The position numbers were made by a program, and so were the translations under genes. A DNA stretch of 64,000 nucleotides from the NCBI GenBank assembly GCA_025201805.1, contig MU619279.1:4875-68874 (forward strand), in the 5' to 3' direction. The notes beneath the pieces were generated by a model, which saw only the letters and a program-made list of their open reading frames with translations, made no database searches and was not told the DNA's origin. This document shows, one piece after another, positions 11,088 to 22,467 of the stretch (positions are counted from its first letter, which is position 1; every line of letters starts with the position of its first letter). The stretch comes from Parasitella parasitica. Taxonomy: Eukaryota; Mucoromycota; Mucoromycetes; Mucorales; Mucoraceae.

Positions 11088-12929
11088 AATGATTTATAGT
11101 CTTAATTAATATTTATCCATGATGCATATGTCATCTAACGGTATATATCATATTGATTTAAGGTTGTCGTTCCTGTTAATAAAGGTTTTATGAGTATAGA
11201 TGTCCTTCCCTCCCGATAGTATTATGACAATCATTTAATATGCCGAGTTCAAACTAGATTGCTGTCAATAAGAATTCTCTCACATATGCATGAGTATCGA
11301 ATTCAATGTACATAGTGTCTTTATATATTCATTAAAATTATTGCTTTGCGCTTGTTTTACAATACAATGTAAAAAAAGATTTTGATGTTAGATTTTTAAT
11401 CAAGGCAAGCAAATGGCAACCGCTGAAAGCGTAAAAAGCAATAGAACTGTAATTAGAGGTCTACAATAAAAACGCACATACATTTAGCTTTGTACTTGAA
11501 ATTTTGATGCGTGCAGTGCTGTTCTATAGTGAACCACCTAATAATGATAAAAGCAAGAAAATACTGGTCATGGCCATTTGCGACAACAAACAAAAGATTG
11601 CTACTAATCTTTTGAACTATAAATGCTTTGCACATAAACAGTTTGTTTTGACCAATGTAATAGTTCAATCGAAATCAACTCGAATTGATATACAGAAAGA
11701 GCTGATTTCATATAAACAGCCTTTGCAAAAAACACGCAAGGAAATTACTTAGTGGCAGTAACATTAAAGCAGAAAGGTACGCCCAAACATTGGCTTATCT
11801 CAATTATATGTATTGTGCAGCGCGATTAACTCTGTAAATTCTATTGAAATGTTGATAGCCATTTGTGGACCGTACAAGAGGTTGCCTATCGCATCCAAAA
11901 CCAATGAAACAAATTTAGTAAGAATACAAATTTGAATAGAACGCCTCATGCAATGATAACCCAACTCAACCCAAGTCGACAAGAAGAGTAATGCAGTATT
12001 AGGCGACAAACAAATCAAACATGATAGTTTATCAGTTGTTGTACAATGAGGGCTGTAATAGATAAATGAATATCTACTGAATACCAGTCAGATAAGCATA
12101 TCTCTTGTTGTTATACTGATTCAGCTTGCATTACAGGGCAAAAAGAAAACGTTATCAGTTTTGTTTGTTAGATGAGATTTTTTGATTTCGCTGGCTGTAC
12201 ATATCAAGCATTGATTGTAACACATAAATTACACTCTTGTAATTCATACTGTTTAGCAACTTTAAGGGGTGGAAATTATCAATCAGTATTTACGATATAA
12301 ACAAAAACAAACTTGAATTAACCGCAAACAGCAACTAATATCTGTTTCAATCTAAAATTGAACTCTAAGCAGATCATTCAAATAAACAAAGTATCATGGA
12401 TGATATCATCGATGCAACTGACACTTTTTTTTTTTCTAATTCAAGGAACTGTATACATGGAGGCAAAAAGAATATAGCGTTTTAGGTGTATTGCATATGT
12501 TTAAAAATAAAGATTCTTTACGTATTTTACAAAAAACCAGGGGAATCTCTTTTTGTTCCAATGGCTACAAGAGAATGAGATATGCGCATATTATTTTTAC
12601 TAATCATGGTAATTAATCATGAGATGTGTATGCCCGCCGAAAACCAAGAATACACTTTGATAATTTTAAAGTTCATACACATATAATAGCAATTTACTAA
12701 ATTATGCATGACATTGTATTACCAGCAAGTGTGCGTTGAGATAAAACCATAATGTGTGTAACCTGGTGATAGTGAAATTTGCAGATATGCCGAGAATGAT
12801 AGCACGGTAAGAAAGAAGTATAAAAGCCCACCAATATTCGTTGATCCAATCTGGTTTTACTGAAAACCAAACAAATAGACTTTTTTCCTTCATTTTCAGC
12901 CTTTTTTTTTTTTTTTCATCATCATCATC
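11088..12929. other. 1.8-kb spacer
   Basis: Holds the 3' flank of the methyltransferase gene and the promoter of the sulfate permease. Small frames at 11453-11752 and 11800-12018 overlap on both strands and look like chance. No CACGTG (Cbf1/Met4-type) site was seen in the last 300 bases. Confidence 0.5.
12819..12826 (+). promoter_or_regulatory. TATA box candidate for sulfate permease 1
   Basis: TATAAAAG lies 104 bases upstream of the ATG at 12930, followed by a CT-rich leader with a T run directly before the start. Confidence 0.5.
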
Positions 12930-15583
12930 ATGACAGTTATATATATCGATAATCCACCTCCAAAATATGGCCATCAATTGAAAACCCAAATCAAAAAATT
13001 GCCATCAGGGACAAGATCCTACTTTAAAAATTTGTTTCCTATAGTGAACTGGCTGCCTAACTATAATCTGATTTGGCTGTCAGGCGATTTAACTGCTGCT
13101 ATCACTGTCGGTACTCTAGTCATCCCTCAAAGTTTAGCTTACGGTAAATGTTGTCTTTAGAAACGCCTTTGTCATGGTAATTAATCTTGCCTTCAAAATA
13201 GCTAAAATTGCAAATCTTCCACCTGTCTTCGGATTATATACAAGTTTTATCGGCACTATTTTGTATCCTCTGTTCGGTACCTCCAAAGATATCAGCTTAG
13301 GTATATACTATATGAATGCATGTCGTATCCAAATTGACACGTCCAATACTACCTAGGTGTCAGTGCAATCACTTGTTTGTTAGTCGGACAAGTCATTGGT
13401 AAATTCACTGCTACGGAGCAATACATTTCTGGTGCATGGACACTGGCCGATGCATCCATCATGCTCAGTCTGTTCTCGGGTTTCATTGTCTTTGCTATTG
13501 GTGCATTTCGGTTAGGCGCTATTTATCAGTTTATATGCCAGCCTGCCATCGCTGGCTTTATGGCTGGCAGTGGTCTCACAATCGTTATCAATCAATTCAA
13601 CAAAATATTCGGTGTACCCAACATCAACACCTCAGAGGCACCGTATCTTGTATTTGGAAAGACGCTGATTAACCTAAATCACTCTTCCGTGGATGCTGCT
13701 TTTGGAGTTGCCGCTTTGATATACCTTTATGGCGTAAAGTACTTTTCTCAACGTCTAATGCGCAGGTATCCTCAACATAATCGTGCTATCTTCTTTTTCA
13801 ATACCAGTAGAAGCATCGTTGTATTGGTCTTTGGCACTTTATTAAGTTTTATGATCAACCACTTTGGTCGCTTTGCTGCCAGCCCTTTCAAAATCATCGG
13901 CGATGTGCCTGCCGGTTTCAATCATATGGCAGTTCCTGTTGTCAAAGCCGACATGCTTGGCTTTTTTTCATCGGATCTCCCAGGTATTGTTGTGCTCTTG
14001 GTGATGGAGCATGGTGCTATCTCTGCTAGCTTGGGAAAAGTTCAAGATTATAAAGGTAAATTATTACACGCACGTAAATATGTTCATTTCCTGTGCTAAT
14101 TGAAATTTTTTATATAGTGGACATGAGCCAGGAATTGTTTGCAAATGGATTGGGAAATATGCTTGGTGCCTTCTTTTGTGCATTTCCGGGTACAGGTGCA
14201 TTTGCCCGCAGCGCTGTCATGTCCAAGTCAGGTGCTCGTACTCCTTTAGCAAGTTTCTTTGTCGGCATTATCGTGGTCTTGGCTATCTATATCTTCACAC
14301 CTGCTTTCAAATACATTCCGATGGCAAGCTTATGTGCTATCATTGCCCACTCTGTTACTGACTTGATCTGTGGGCCTACTGTCTGGATAAAGTTTTGGGA
14401 TTTGAATCAGATGGAGCTTGTCGTGTTTGCGTGCGCTTATATCATCTCATTATTCACTCGTATCGATATTGCCGTATATGTGCCTGTTGTATTGTCTGTG
14501 TTGGTCCAGCTGTACAGATCTGCTCGTCCTCAATACGCTGTTATTGGCCGTGTCAATCTAGACCCTGAACTTGGTGGCATGACAGATGAGAAGCACGCAA
14601 AGCAGGATGACAAGAATACCATTGATGAACTAGATAACGCACTGTTCTTCCCTCAAGATCACCCTACATTGGGCAGTTATGTTCAGCCTATGGATGCCGG
14701 CATTGTCTGTTTCCAACCACAAGAAAACATCGTCTTTCAGAATGCTGCATTTACATTTGGAAAATTACTGGAAGAAATCGAGAAAACTACTCGCCGTGGC
14801 AAGCTTCCTGCAGAGAAGATGGGTGATCGTCCCTGGAACAATACCGAAGGCGCTGGCAAGAGCCAGTTGAAGCCGTTGCTGCGTTCGGTAGTTATCGATC
14901 TCTCTGGCGTGCATCAAATGGACTACTCTGGTATGGAAGCCATGTTGGATGCTGCTGTCACTACGGAGCGCTACTCTGGACAGCATGTGCATTGGTATAT
15001 TGTCACTGGTGATTCCATGGCTGTCAGAAAATCCCTTTTATTTGCCGGCTTTGGTAACCAACGTAGTGATGGCATAATTCCTGGCCGTTTTATTTCTGAT
15101 CTAAGACATGGTGTTGAAGATGGCGGCCATCGTCCTGGCGCCGAAGGCTGCCACTCTTTTGATCCACATGCCAATCAAGATAGCGACGACGATGATGATG
15201 AAAAGAAGAACGATTTTGACCAAGTTGTTGTCATTGAGCAAGTCGAGAAACAGCATCTTCCGAATTTCATTCAAAAGGCCATCGGTAAACATACCAAAAA
15301 CTCTTCATCAACAATCGACAAGGACACACAAGCTCATGAATTTGCAATAGCCGCTAGTAATGATTCTGCACAGTGGTGCTATTGCAATAATACAAATATT
15401 GCTCCCAACACTAGAATTACAGCTGTGCATGATCGATTCCCATTCTTTTTTAGATCGCTGCACGATGCTGTTCGTGCAGCACTGATTGGGAAGGCCATTT
15501 CAGAAAACCATCCTTTAGATAGCATCAGTATCATTTCCGACAGAGATGAAACCACTTCGTCTGAAGAAAGCAATTCTGCGTAA
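12930..15583 (+). CDS. SulP-family sulfate permease 1 with STAS domain
   Basis: Exons 12930-13143, 13202-13300, 13357-14055 and 14118-15583 give 825 residues. This is a plasma-membrane proton-coupled sulfate transporter like yeast Sul1/Sul2. The first conserved block VGTLVIPQSLAYAKIANLPPVFGLYTSF (split by intron 1) spans about residues 60-90, followed by multiple hydrophobic helices to about residue 480. GNMLGAFFCAFPGTGAFARSAVMSKSGARTP in exon 4 is the SulP core signature. The cytoplasmic STAS domain is marked by VVIDLSGVHQMDYSGMEAML (about 593-612). Between the STAS core and its last helix lies an insertion of roughly 100 residues with a DSDDDDDEKKND acidic run (about 690-702). A paralogue sits 12 kb downstream. 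Substrate could be another anion, but sulfate is most likely. Confidence 0.92.
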
Positions 15584-16222
15584 ATTTTTGTAACATAGTA
15601 TATATAGCCTTATTTATTACACAACATTTAGAATACCCAATAAATATTTGAAGAAAAAATAAACCTTGGATCTACATGCCAATGCCTCTATCCTTGACGG
15701 AAATCACCGCTTTTATAAAATTTTAGCTTTTAATTTGTTAGGTGGTAGATATGTCTGCCTTGGTTGGTTGCCATGCAACCTCGCAATGTTGTCGCTCAAA
15801 GAAAAGGCAGTCAAGGAACCACGGTTTCCTATTCAAGTATTGGCTGATTGCAATCCATTGCTCAAGCTACAAAATTTTAGCAACGTCCATTCTCTAGCCT
15901 CTCTGCCTCCCTCCTTCCTGTCTTGATCGTAATCCATAATTTTGTTACTCAAACATTTCAGAAACTCAATTTGTTGAAAGCTTTTTCTTGTAACCCATAA
16001 AGCGACAATTAGTTGAACCATCCAGCGATCGAATCGACACATTCCTAGACATTTGATAGTACTCGTTGTATATCAAGCTGAATAAAGAAGCAAGCACATA
16101 GTAAAAGGTACAATTAAAAACGAGGAGAAATAGTGCAAGATAAGCCACGGCTTGAACCTTTCTCCTCTTGCCGTCTGCAGTCTATATTACAAACTTACAT
16201 TTACATACTTCATCAATAGATC
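15584..16222. other. Spacer between permease 1 and ITC1-like gene
   Basis: AT-rich 3' flank with an AATAAA-like run near 15640, then the promoter of the next gene. Open frames here (15666-15926, 15833-16148) overlap on opposite strands and carry no motif. Confidence 0.45.
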
Positions 16223-19200
16223 ATGCCTCTACTCAAACGTAAACGATTTGCACTTGTTGACACGCCACCCTATGACAATGATTCAAAGGAATCCCGAAAC
16301 ACAACTGTTTGGTTCTCACCCTTGACAAAAGAGATCTTCACAGACTATTCGTACGTTTTGCAATTGGAACGCGTATTCGCACATTTACCAATTCTCTTTT
16401 TCTAGTGAGTATCTTCGACGCACATCGCTCTACAAGAAATCCATCTGGCAATGTGCCTCCTCTGGCAAATCCAACCTCACCTTTAAGGAAGCAATGGAAA
16501 GCGAAAAGCATGACAAGGATCGTGTCCAAGAAAAGATACCAGAGCTTCTTCAAAAGCGTGTATTAGAGCATATTCAATTCAGTGAGTTTGGATACCTGTT
16601 GCTGCGATGAGTCATGTCTTGGGACTAACCTTTCTACCAGGCACTGCTCGTTTGGAGAGTGTCATTGAAGATGCCTACCAGTACTTTGTCAATAGATATA
16701 CTCCGGGAGAAATCATCCATTGTCTGTGGGACGACAACATTGCGTAAAGTATCTTGGCAACAACATACAACTGTTCAAGTACTAACATCCATTTCCAAAG
16801 TTACAATGCCAAAATATTAGAGCTGTCTGAAAAGCCCCAAGACGACATCGAAAACCACATTGTTCCTGACCGAAGCTACTACAAAGTACAGCTCATTGAT
16901 GAAAATTTAGAAGGCATTGATCAGGAAGATTGCATCAAAGTCGTAGGCGATAATAGGATCAAGTAAAATCAACTGAAATAAGCCATTGTTTTTATAGCTA
17001 ACTATTGATTCCGAATGCTAGACGTGATAGATATGCATTTTCAAAGAATTTGCTTAGAAAATTTATAAGAGAGTATGCTTCTAAAGATACCTACATTGGC
17101 GCTCCTTGGGTTGTCAAGGTAGGCTTTACTTTATAAAAACGGGATCTAGACACTAATTTCTACTTTTGAATATATATATTTATATATCCTCATATAGCCT
17201 GACGCTGCCAAGCGATTTGGTATCAACCAAGAACTTCCCGAAAATTTACAATTAGCCAAAGACTCAGCCTACTCTAAATCTCGAAAGAAGAGAAAGGAAA
17301 TATCAGCCGTATCAGCTAATGGCAATGCCAAAGAAGATATTGAATTGAATGATGCCCGCAGAATCGAAAGTACACTCAAGTATCCTATTGAAGACCTAAA
17401 TGTCCCATCATATAGGAGAGAACCCAGTGGAAATGGCCCTCTTACAGACATGACACCAGGCACAAAAGGAGCTACTTCTCTAGTCCTAAATCCAACTGGC
17501 GACATGCCTCTTCGCCCAGCTTCCAATTTTCAGAGTACCATCCCTGCAGACTGCATCGGTTCTTTTCTGATGGTGTGGTCATTTCTAGGTAATTTCTCGC
17601 AGCCTCTCAAACTATCCCCTTTCTCTTTAGACGATTTTGAGAATGCATTACGTTATGATTCCGCAGCAGCCATCCTGACTGAAAGCAACATTGCCTTATT
17701 AAACATTGTCATTCTTCAAAGGGATCGTCTCAAAAAGGAGAGTTTAGGCCATGGACCAACAGCTTTGGCAGCCAATATCGCCTTGTATGGAACTGGATAC
17801 TTGGCTTCTAGAACCACAGCACCTGTCGCCCCTGCACCACCGCCACTGTCACATTCTTTCAGTCGTGAATCATCCATCCAATATAATAGTGAAGATGAAG
17901 ATGATCATCATGATGTATGGAAAGTGCGCCAACCTATTCATCAAAGAGTGTCGACCGTGGAAAGAGGTTGTGGAAGTGTAGCGGTGGAATACGTGAGTCT
18001 TAATTGGGACCATGGTACTGTTGATACAGAGGCTGAGCGTTATGGATGGGAGGATATTTTGATCGGCTTTGTTAATCAGGTAGGAAGCAACTGTTTATTT
18101 TATTTTTATCGTGGAAAGTAGCAGGGGATATGCTAATCTCGCGGATAGCTTGCACCTATCGAGCAATTACCTGAATTGGATCGAATCTTGAACATGTTAG
18201 TGCCACGTGACAACTCTACATTAGAAGAACGCGAGCAAGCTTATAGCACCTTGAGTCTCCGTGACAAAATCATTCTCTTTGAGCTTTTGATCAGTGTAGC
18301 TAATGAGTCATATGTTATCAAGTGCGTTTACGTAACAAAAACAAGAGTTCCGCATGCGATATTGACATGATCTTTATAGGAATTATCTAGATGAGTGCCA
18401 AGATCAGTTGACAGAACTTCGTAAACAAAAAATTGATCTTAGTAGAGAACGCAAAAGAATGTAAGTATACGTAATCTGAATTGGTGAATGCAGAAATGTT
18501 GATACTGTATGCGTATTAGTCGAGCGGAGAAGCTGGAGCTGGAGGATAAGCAGAATGGAGAGGCACAAGCGGAGGCTCCTGATATTGGAGGTGATAGTGA
18601 CTCTGAAGATGATGCAAGCGATAATGAAGATAGCGCTTTGTAAGATTGTCTGAAATATGTCGACATGCATGATTCTAATGAGATCGCATTAGATTGAAAG
18701 CGCAACGTAAAGCAGATCAGTTATCGAGACTTGAGTCAAGGCAGGAAGCCATGAAACGCCGCCAGACTGAAAGGGAGGAACAGGAAACCAAGAGAATCAA
18801 ACTACACCATATCCAAAGAGAAGAACAACGTGCCAGACAAGTTCGTAATGAAGCTCGTAGAAAGTTAGATGAGGATGAACGTATTTTGCATAGAAAAGAG
18901 GAGCAGTTAGAACGTGATATGCGCAAATACAGTTTGAATCGAATCAAACCACTCGGCCGCGACAAATTTTTTAATCGCTATTATTATTTTGATGATATTG
19001 GAGGAACACTACTGCATGGATCAGGCAAGTTATTTGTTCAAAGTCCAAGCGATACAGACCTCATGGTTTTACAGGAGCGTGATGTTATTAAATCAATTGA
19101 TACCAATGCAACTTTACCATGCGGGCGTGGAGGAGGTGTCAAATTCGTATCTCGATTAATGAAAGAACAAGGCTTGGTGAAAGAAGCTGAATTTTTAGAA

Positions 19201-19636
19201 AATAGGATCGAAAAATTAAAACAAAACAAGGCAGATTCTGTCGAGGAATGGTGGCAGTCGTATGATGATCCAGAAGATGTAAGTTGTTTACTATAGTCAT
19301 AACGAGCAATGCCAACTTACAATAATTATAGATACTGAAATTGATACAATGGCTAAATCCTAAAGGTATTCGAGAGTTTAGGTTGAAGCGCGAATTGGAA
19401 AAACAAATGCATAATTTGATACTTGGAATGAGAAAACGGGTCTCGGTAAGTTCAATCAAGGTATCCGTTTATGCCATGGTCTGATTGAGACGTTTGTATA
19501 GGATCAATCGGTTTCAAACAAACGCATTGAAACTCTTCAACGTCGTAGCACACGCCACAAGTCGACAGCTCCACCAGTTCCTCAGTTTCCACCTGGCTCA
19601 TGGTTGGCTTATATAAATAAGCTTGCGTTTCCCTAA
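16223..19636 (+). CDS. ITC1: Itc1/ACF1-like ISWI chromatin-remodelling subunit (WAC, DDT, WHIM)
   Basis: Twelve exons give 918 residues: 16223-16350, 16406-16581, 16641-16743, 16801-16962, 17022-17118, 17198-18079, 18149-18321, 18380-18460, 18520-18639, 18693-19278, 19332-19445 and 19502-19636. Itc1 partners the ISWI ATPase in the Isw2/ACF complex that positions nucleosomes. Domains in order: WAC (about 28-135; VWFSPLTKEIFTDYS, then WQCASSGKSNLTF), a linker, DDT (about 336-395; CIGSFLMVWSFLGNF), WHIM1-type region (about 489-590; LNWDHGTVDTEAERYGW), a charged coiled coil (about 645-720), and the WSD block NRIKPLGRDKFFNRYYYFDD (about 723-742). No PHD finger or bromodomain follows, which favours the fungal Itc1 form over animal ACF1/BAZ. 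Introns are 51-79 bases. Confidence 0.9.
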
Positions 19637-19895
19637 TATAATACTTATACATATATTTTAATCAGATTAATAATCTATTTGCTTCTTTCATACATTTCAA
19701 CATATAATATATTTTCAAAATATACACTGAATTCTTGGATTTAATAAACGTATTGCGCTTTTTTACACACGATTGTTATGTTATTTATAGTTGGCCCTAT
19801 TCTTTCCTTCGTCTCACGCTAAACTCCTGATATCAAGCTTGAGAACAGAAGGCTCGAAAATAAGCGGAAAATGCTTTAAGCGCCTCATTATTCCC

Positions 19896-20251
19896 TTACA
19901 TTTTTGCATTAGATTTTGTGCAAAACATGGATATGGTTGATCTCTGAGTTCCAAATGGTTTGTTGTTCCTGAATCGCCATGGCAACCAGGACCACATACG
20001 TATCTTGAAAAAGAGAAAAGAATATTATGAATATAATGTTGATAAATACCATTATATTACTTTTCGAACTTGTCCTACTCTACATTTGAACGGATAGTTC
20101 TCAATGACAGAAATGTCATGTGACCGTGGAGAAATGGAAACCTTAACCAAGAAAGCTCTAGATATTTGCTTACTATTGTGTATTCGAGATTGTATATCTT
20201 GGCTCTTTTTCTCTTTTTCTCTTGTTTATCCTACCTGAAACCCCACTCCAT
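19896..20251 (-). CDS. Possible small spliced gene, unrecognised
   Basis: Tentative. On the minus strand ATG at 20249-20251 opens MEWGFR, a GTAGGA donor follows, and a TATCTAG acceptor near 20161-20162 continues in frame as AFLVKVSISPRSHDISV...KCRVGQVRK. A GTAATA donor after this exon can join an acceptor (TTTTTCAAG, near 20006) to give a 75-residue protein ending at 19896. A later acceptor (GATTCAG) gives a 58-residue ending instead. All three frames of the terminal exon are open for some distance, so the true end is unclear. The start codon lies only 34 bases from the divergent ATG at 20286, so both leaders would overlap. It could also be antisense noise. Confidence 0.25.
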
Positions 20252-20285
20252 ACTTTCTCTTTTTTTTTTTTCAATTTAATTCATC

Positions 20286-22057
20286 ATGGCTGCTGCTGCT
20301 TCGCGTTCAAACGTCACTCGTCTTTTGGGATTGCTCCAAGCTGGTGCTAATAGTTGTCCTTGCCACTCACATGCTCACTCTCATGGCCCCACTGCTGGCG
20401 CCTTTTCTAGCTTGTTAAAGTATGGTCGCAACTACGCTAGCGCTAAAGAAACAACTGATTACGCTTTCGAAATGGCTGCGAGCAACATTCGCTTTGGTCC
20501 TGGTGTCACAAGGTAAGATAGATTGCTGCTGTTGCAAGACGAAGATGTTTGTTAAAACATGGGCTGTAAATCTAGTGAAATCGGTATGGATTTGAACAAC
20601 ATTCACGCAAAGAAAGTCGCTGTTTACACTGATAGCACTGTAAGTTGAGATCCTGCATGTTTTCGAATCACGATATTTTTCTCACGGTCGAATACAGATC
20701 GCCAAACTGCATCCTCTCAAGGCTGTTGTTGAGTCCTTGGACAAGCACAAGGTCAACTACGTAGTCTATGACACATGCCGTGTTGAACCTACTGATACTA
20801 GTTTCAAATCTGCCATCGAATTTGCTCGCAAGCATAACCCTGATGCGTTTGTCGCTGTCGGTGGTGGTTCCGTCATTGACACTGCCAAGGCTGCCAGTCT
20901 TTACAGCTCTCATCCTGAAGCCGACTTTTTGGATTTCGTCAATGCTCCTATCGGCAAAGGCCTGCCTATCAGAAAGAAGTTGAATCCTTTGATCGCTGGT
21001 AAGTTTTCTACATTGATTAGACCGAGATCACTGTTAATGATGTAAGTGATTTAGTCCCTACTACTGCTGGTACTGGTTCAGAAACCACAGGTACAGCCAT
21101 TTTTGATTATGAGCCCCTCAAGACCAAAACAGGTATTGCCCATCGTGCTCTTAAGCCCCTTCTTGGTATTGTCGATCCTTTAAATACTCGTAGCATGCCC
21201 TCCCAAGTCCATGCATCCAGTGGTTTAGATGTCTTGTGGTAAGTAAAAATAAAAAAAAATCGTTTGAATGCAGTCAAGGATTTGCGCGTATGCTAACCAT
21301 CTCTTTATCCATAATCAAGCCATGCTCTCGAATCTTACACTGCCTTGCCTTATAATCAACGATCTCCTCGTCCTAAAGACCCTATCGAAAGACCTGCTTA
21401 CCAAGGCTCCAATCCTATCAGTGATGTCTGGTCACTTCACGCTTTGAAGATGGTAGTTGAGTATCTTCCCCGCGCTGTCAAGGATCCCGAAGATCATGAA
21501 GCTCAAAGCCAAATGTTGCTAGCTGCCACTTTTGCTGGCATTGGTTTCGGTAATGCTGGCGTCCATCTTTGCCATGGTTTGAGTTATCCTATCAGTGGTC
21601 TTAATAAGAGTTATAAGCACCCTGGCTATAATGTTGACCATGCCATTGTTGTAAGTAATATATTACTATATTTTAATTGTGTGACGAATAGATAAATTAA
21701 ATAATCGTTATGTAGCCTCATGGTGTTTCTGTTGCTTTGACTGCACCTTCTGTGTTCCGCTTCACCGCTCCTGCTTGTCCTGACCGCCACATTGATGCCG
21801 CTGCTGCTTTCGGTGCCGATCCTGCTCATATCAAGGAATCCATGGCTGGCGAAGTCCTTGCTGAGAAGCTCACTCGTTTCCTTGAAGATTTAGGTGTTCC
21901 TAACGGGTTAAGCGCTCTTGGTTATGATTCTTCTTATATTCCTGCTTTGGTTGAAGGTACTTTGCCTCAACACCGTGTTACTAAGCTTGCTCCTGCTCGT
22001 GAACCCGCTGCTGAGCAAATTGCTTCCATCTTTGAGAACGCTATGAAGAATTACTAA
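20286..22057 (+). CDS. ADHFE1: Hydroxyacid-oxoacid transhydrogenase, mitochondrial (iron-type ADH family)
   Basis: Exons 20286-20512, 20576-20639, 20698-20998, 21055-21238, 21320-21650 and 21716-22057 give 482 residues. HOT enzymes couple oxidation of 4-hydroxybutyrate to reduction of 2-oxoglutarate. The N-terminus is Arg/Ser/Ala-rich, consistent with a mitochondrial presequence, with a His/Cys-rich patch ([11 protein letters not shown], about 25-35). The HOT-type opening [25 protein letters not shown] follows. [12 protein letters not shown] (about 150-161) binds the nucleotide, and [16 protein letters not shown] comes after intron 3. Metal-site histidines lie in [27 protein letters not shown] (about 338-351) and [12 protein letters not shown] (about 361-372). 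Length and motifs fit HOT rather than bacterial-type Fe-ADH. The acceptor at 21318-21319 follows a poor pyrimidine tract but restores the reading frame. Confidence 0.92.
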
Positions 22058-22467
22058 GTCGCAAATAAAATTTTACTAGTGTAAATGTAGCGTATAATGT
22101 AAAATATTATGACAGTAGACCTTATTCTTTTCTTGGGAGGGGGGTAAACTTGAAATTCTCTCTACGATACCGTCCATGATTTTAAGAATTAATGCCTTTT
22201 GCAAATATGTTTATTAAATCAAGGTTGGGATAAAGAAGAAATAAATAGACACATCATATGGTAATAAATATTATATGTCGTATGTATTAATGTGTAATAT
22301 CAAAGTAAATATAGATCCTCGATCGAACTTGGGAGAACACAGCGTTGACTCACTGCTATCTGATAGAAACTTGTACTTGAATAAAGCTACATGTAAAAAT
22401 ATATATTGTTTTATTATTATGATATAGTAACAAAAGAAAAGATTAGGCTTAAATCTAAATTGATTGA
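22058..22467. other. Convergent spacer
   Basis: 410 bases between the stops of the HOT gene (plus) and the ChAP gene (minus). AT-rich, with a GGGAGGGGGG run at 22135-22144. No feature beyond shared 3' flanks. Confidence 0.5.
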
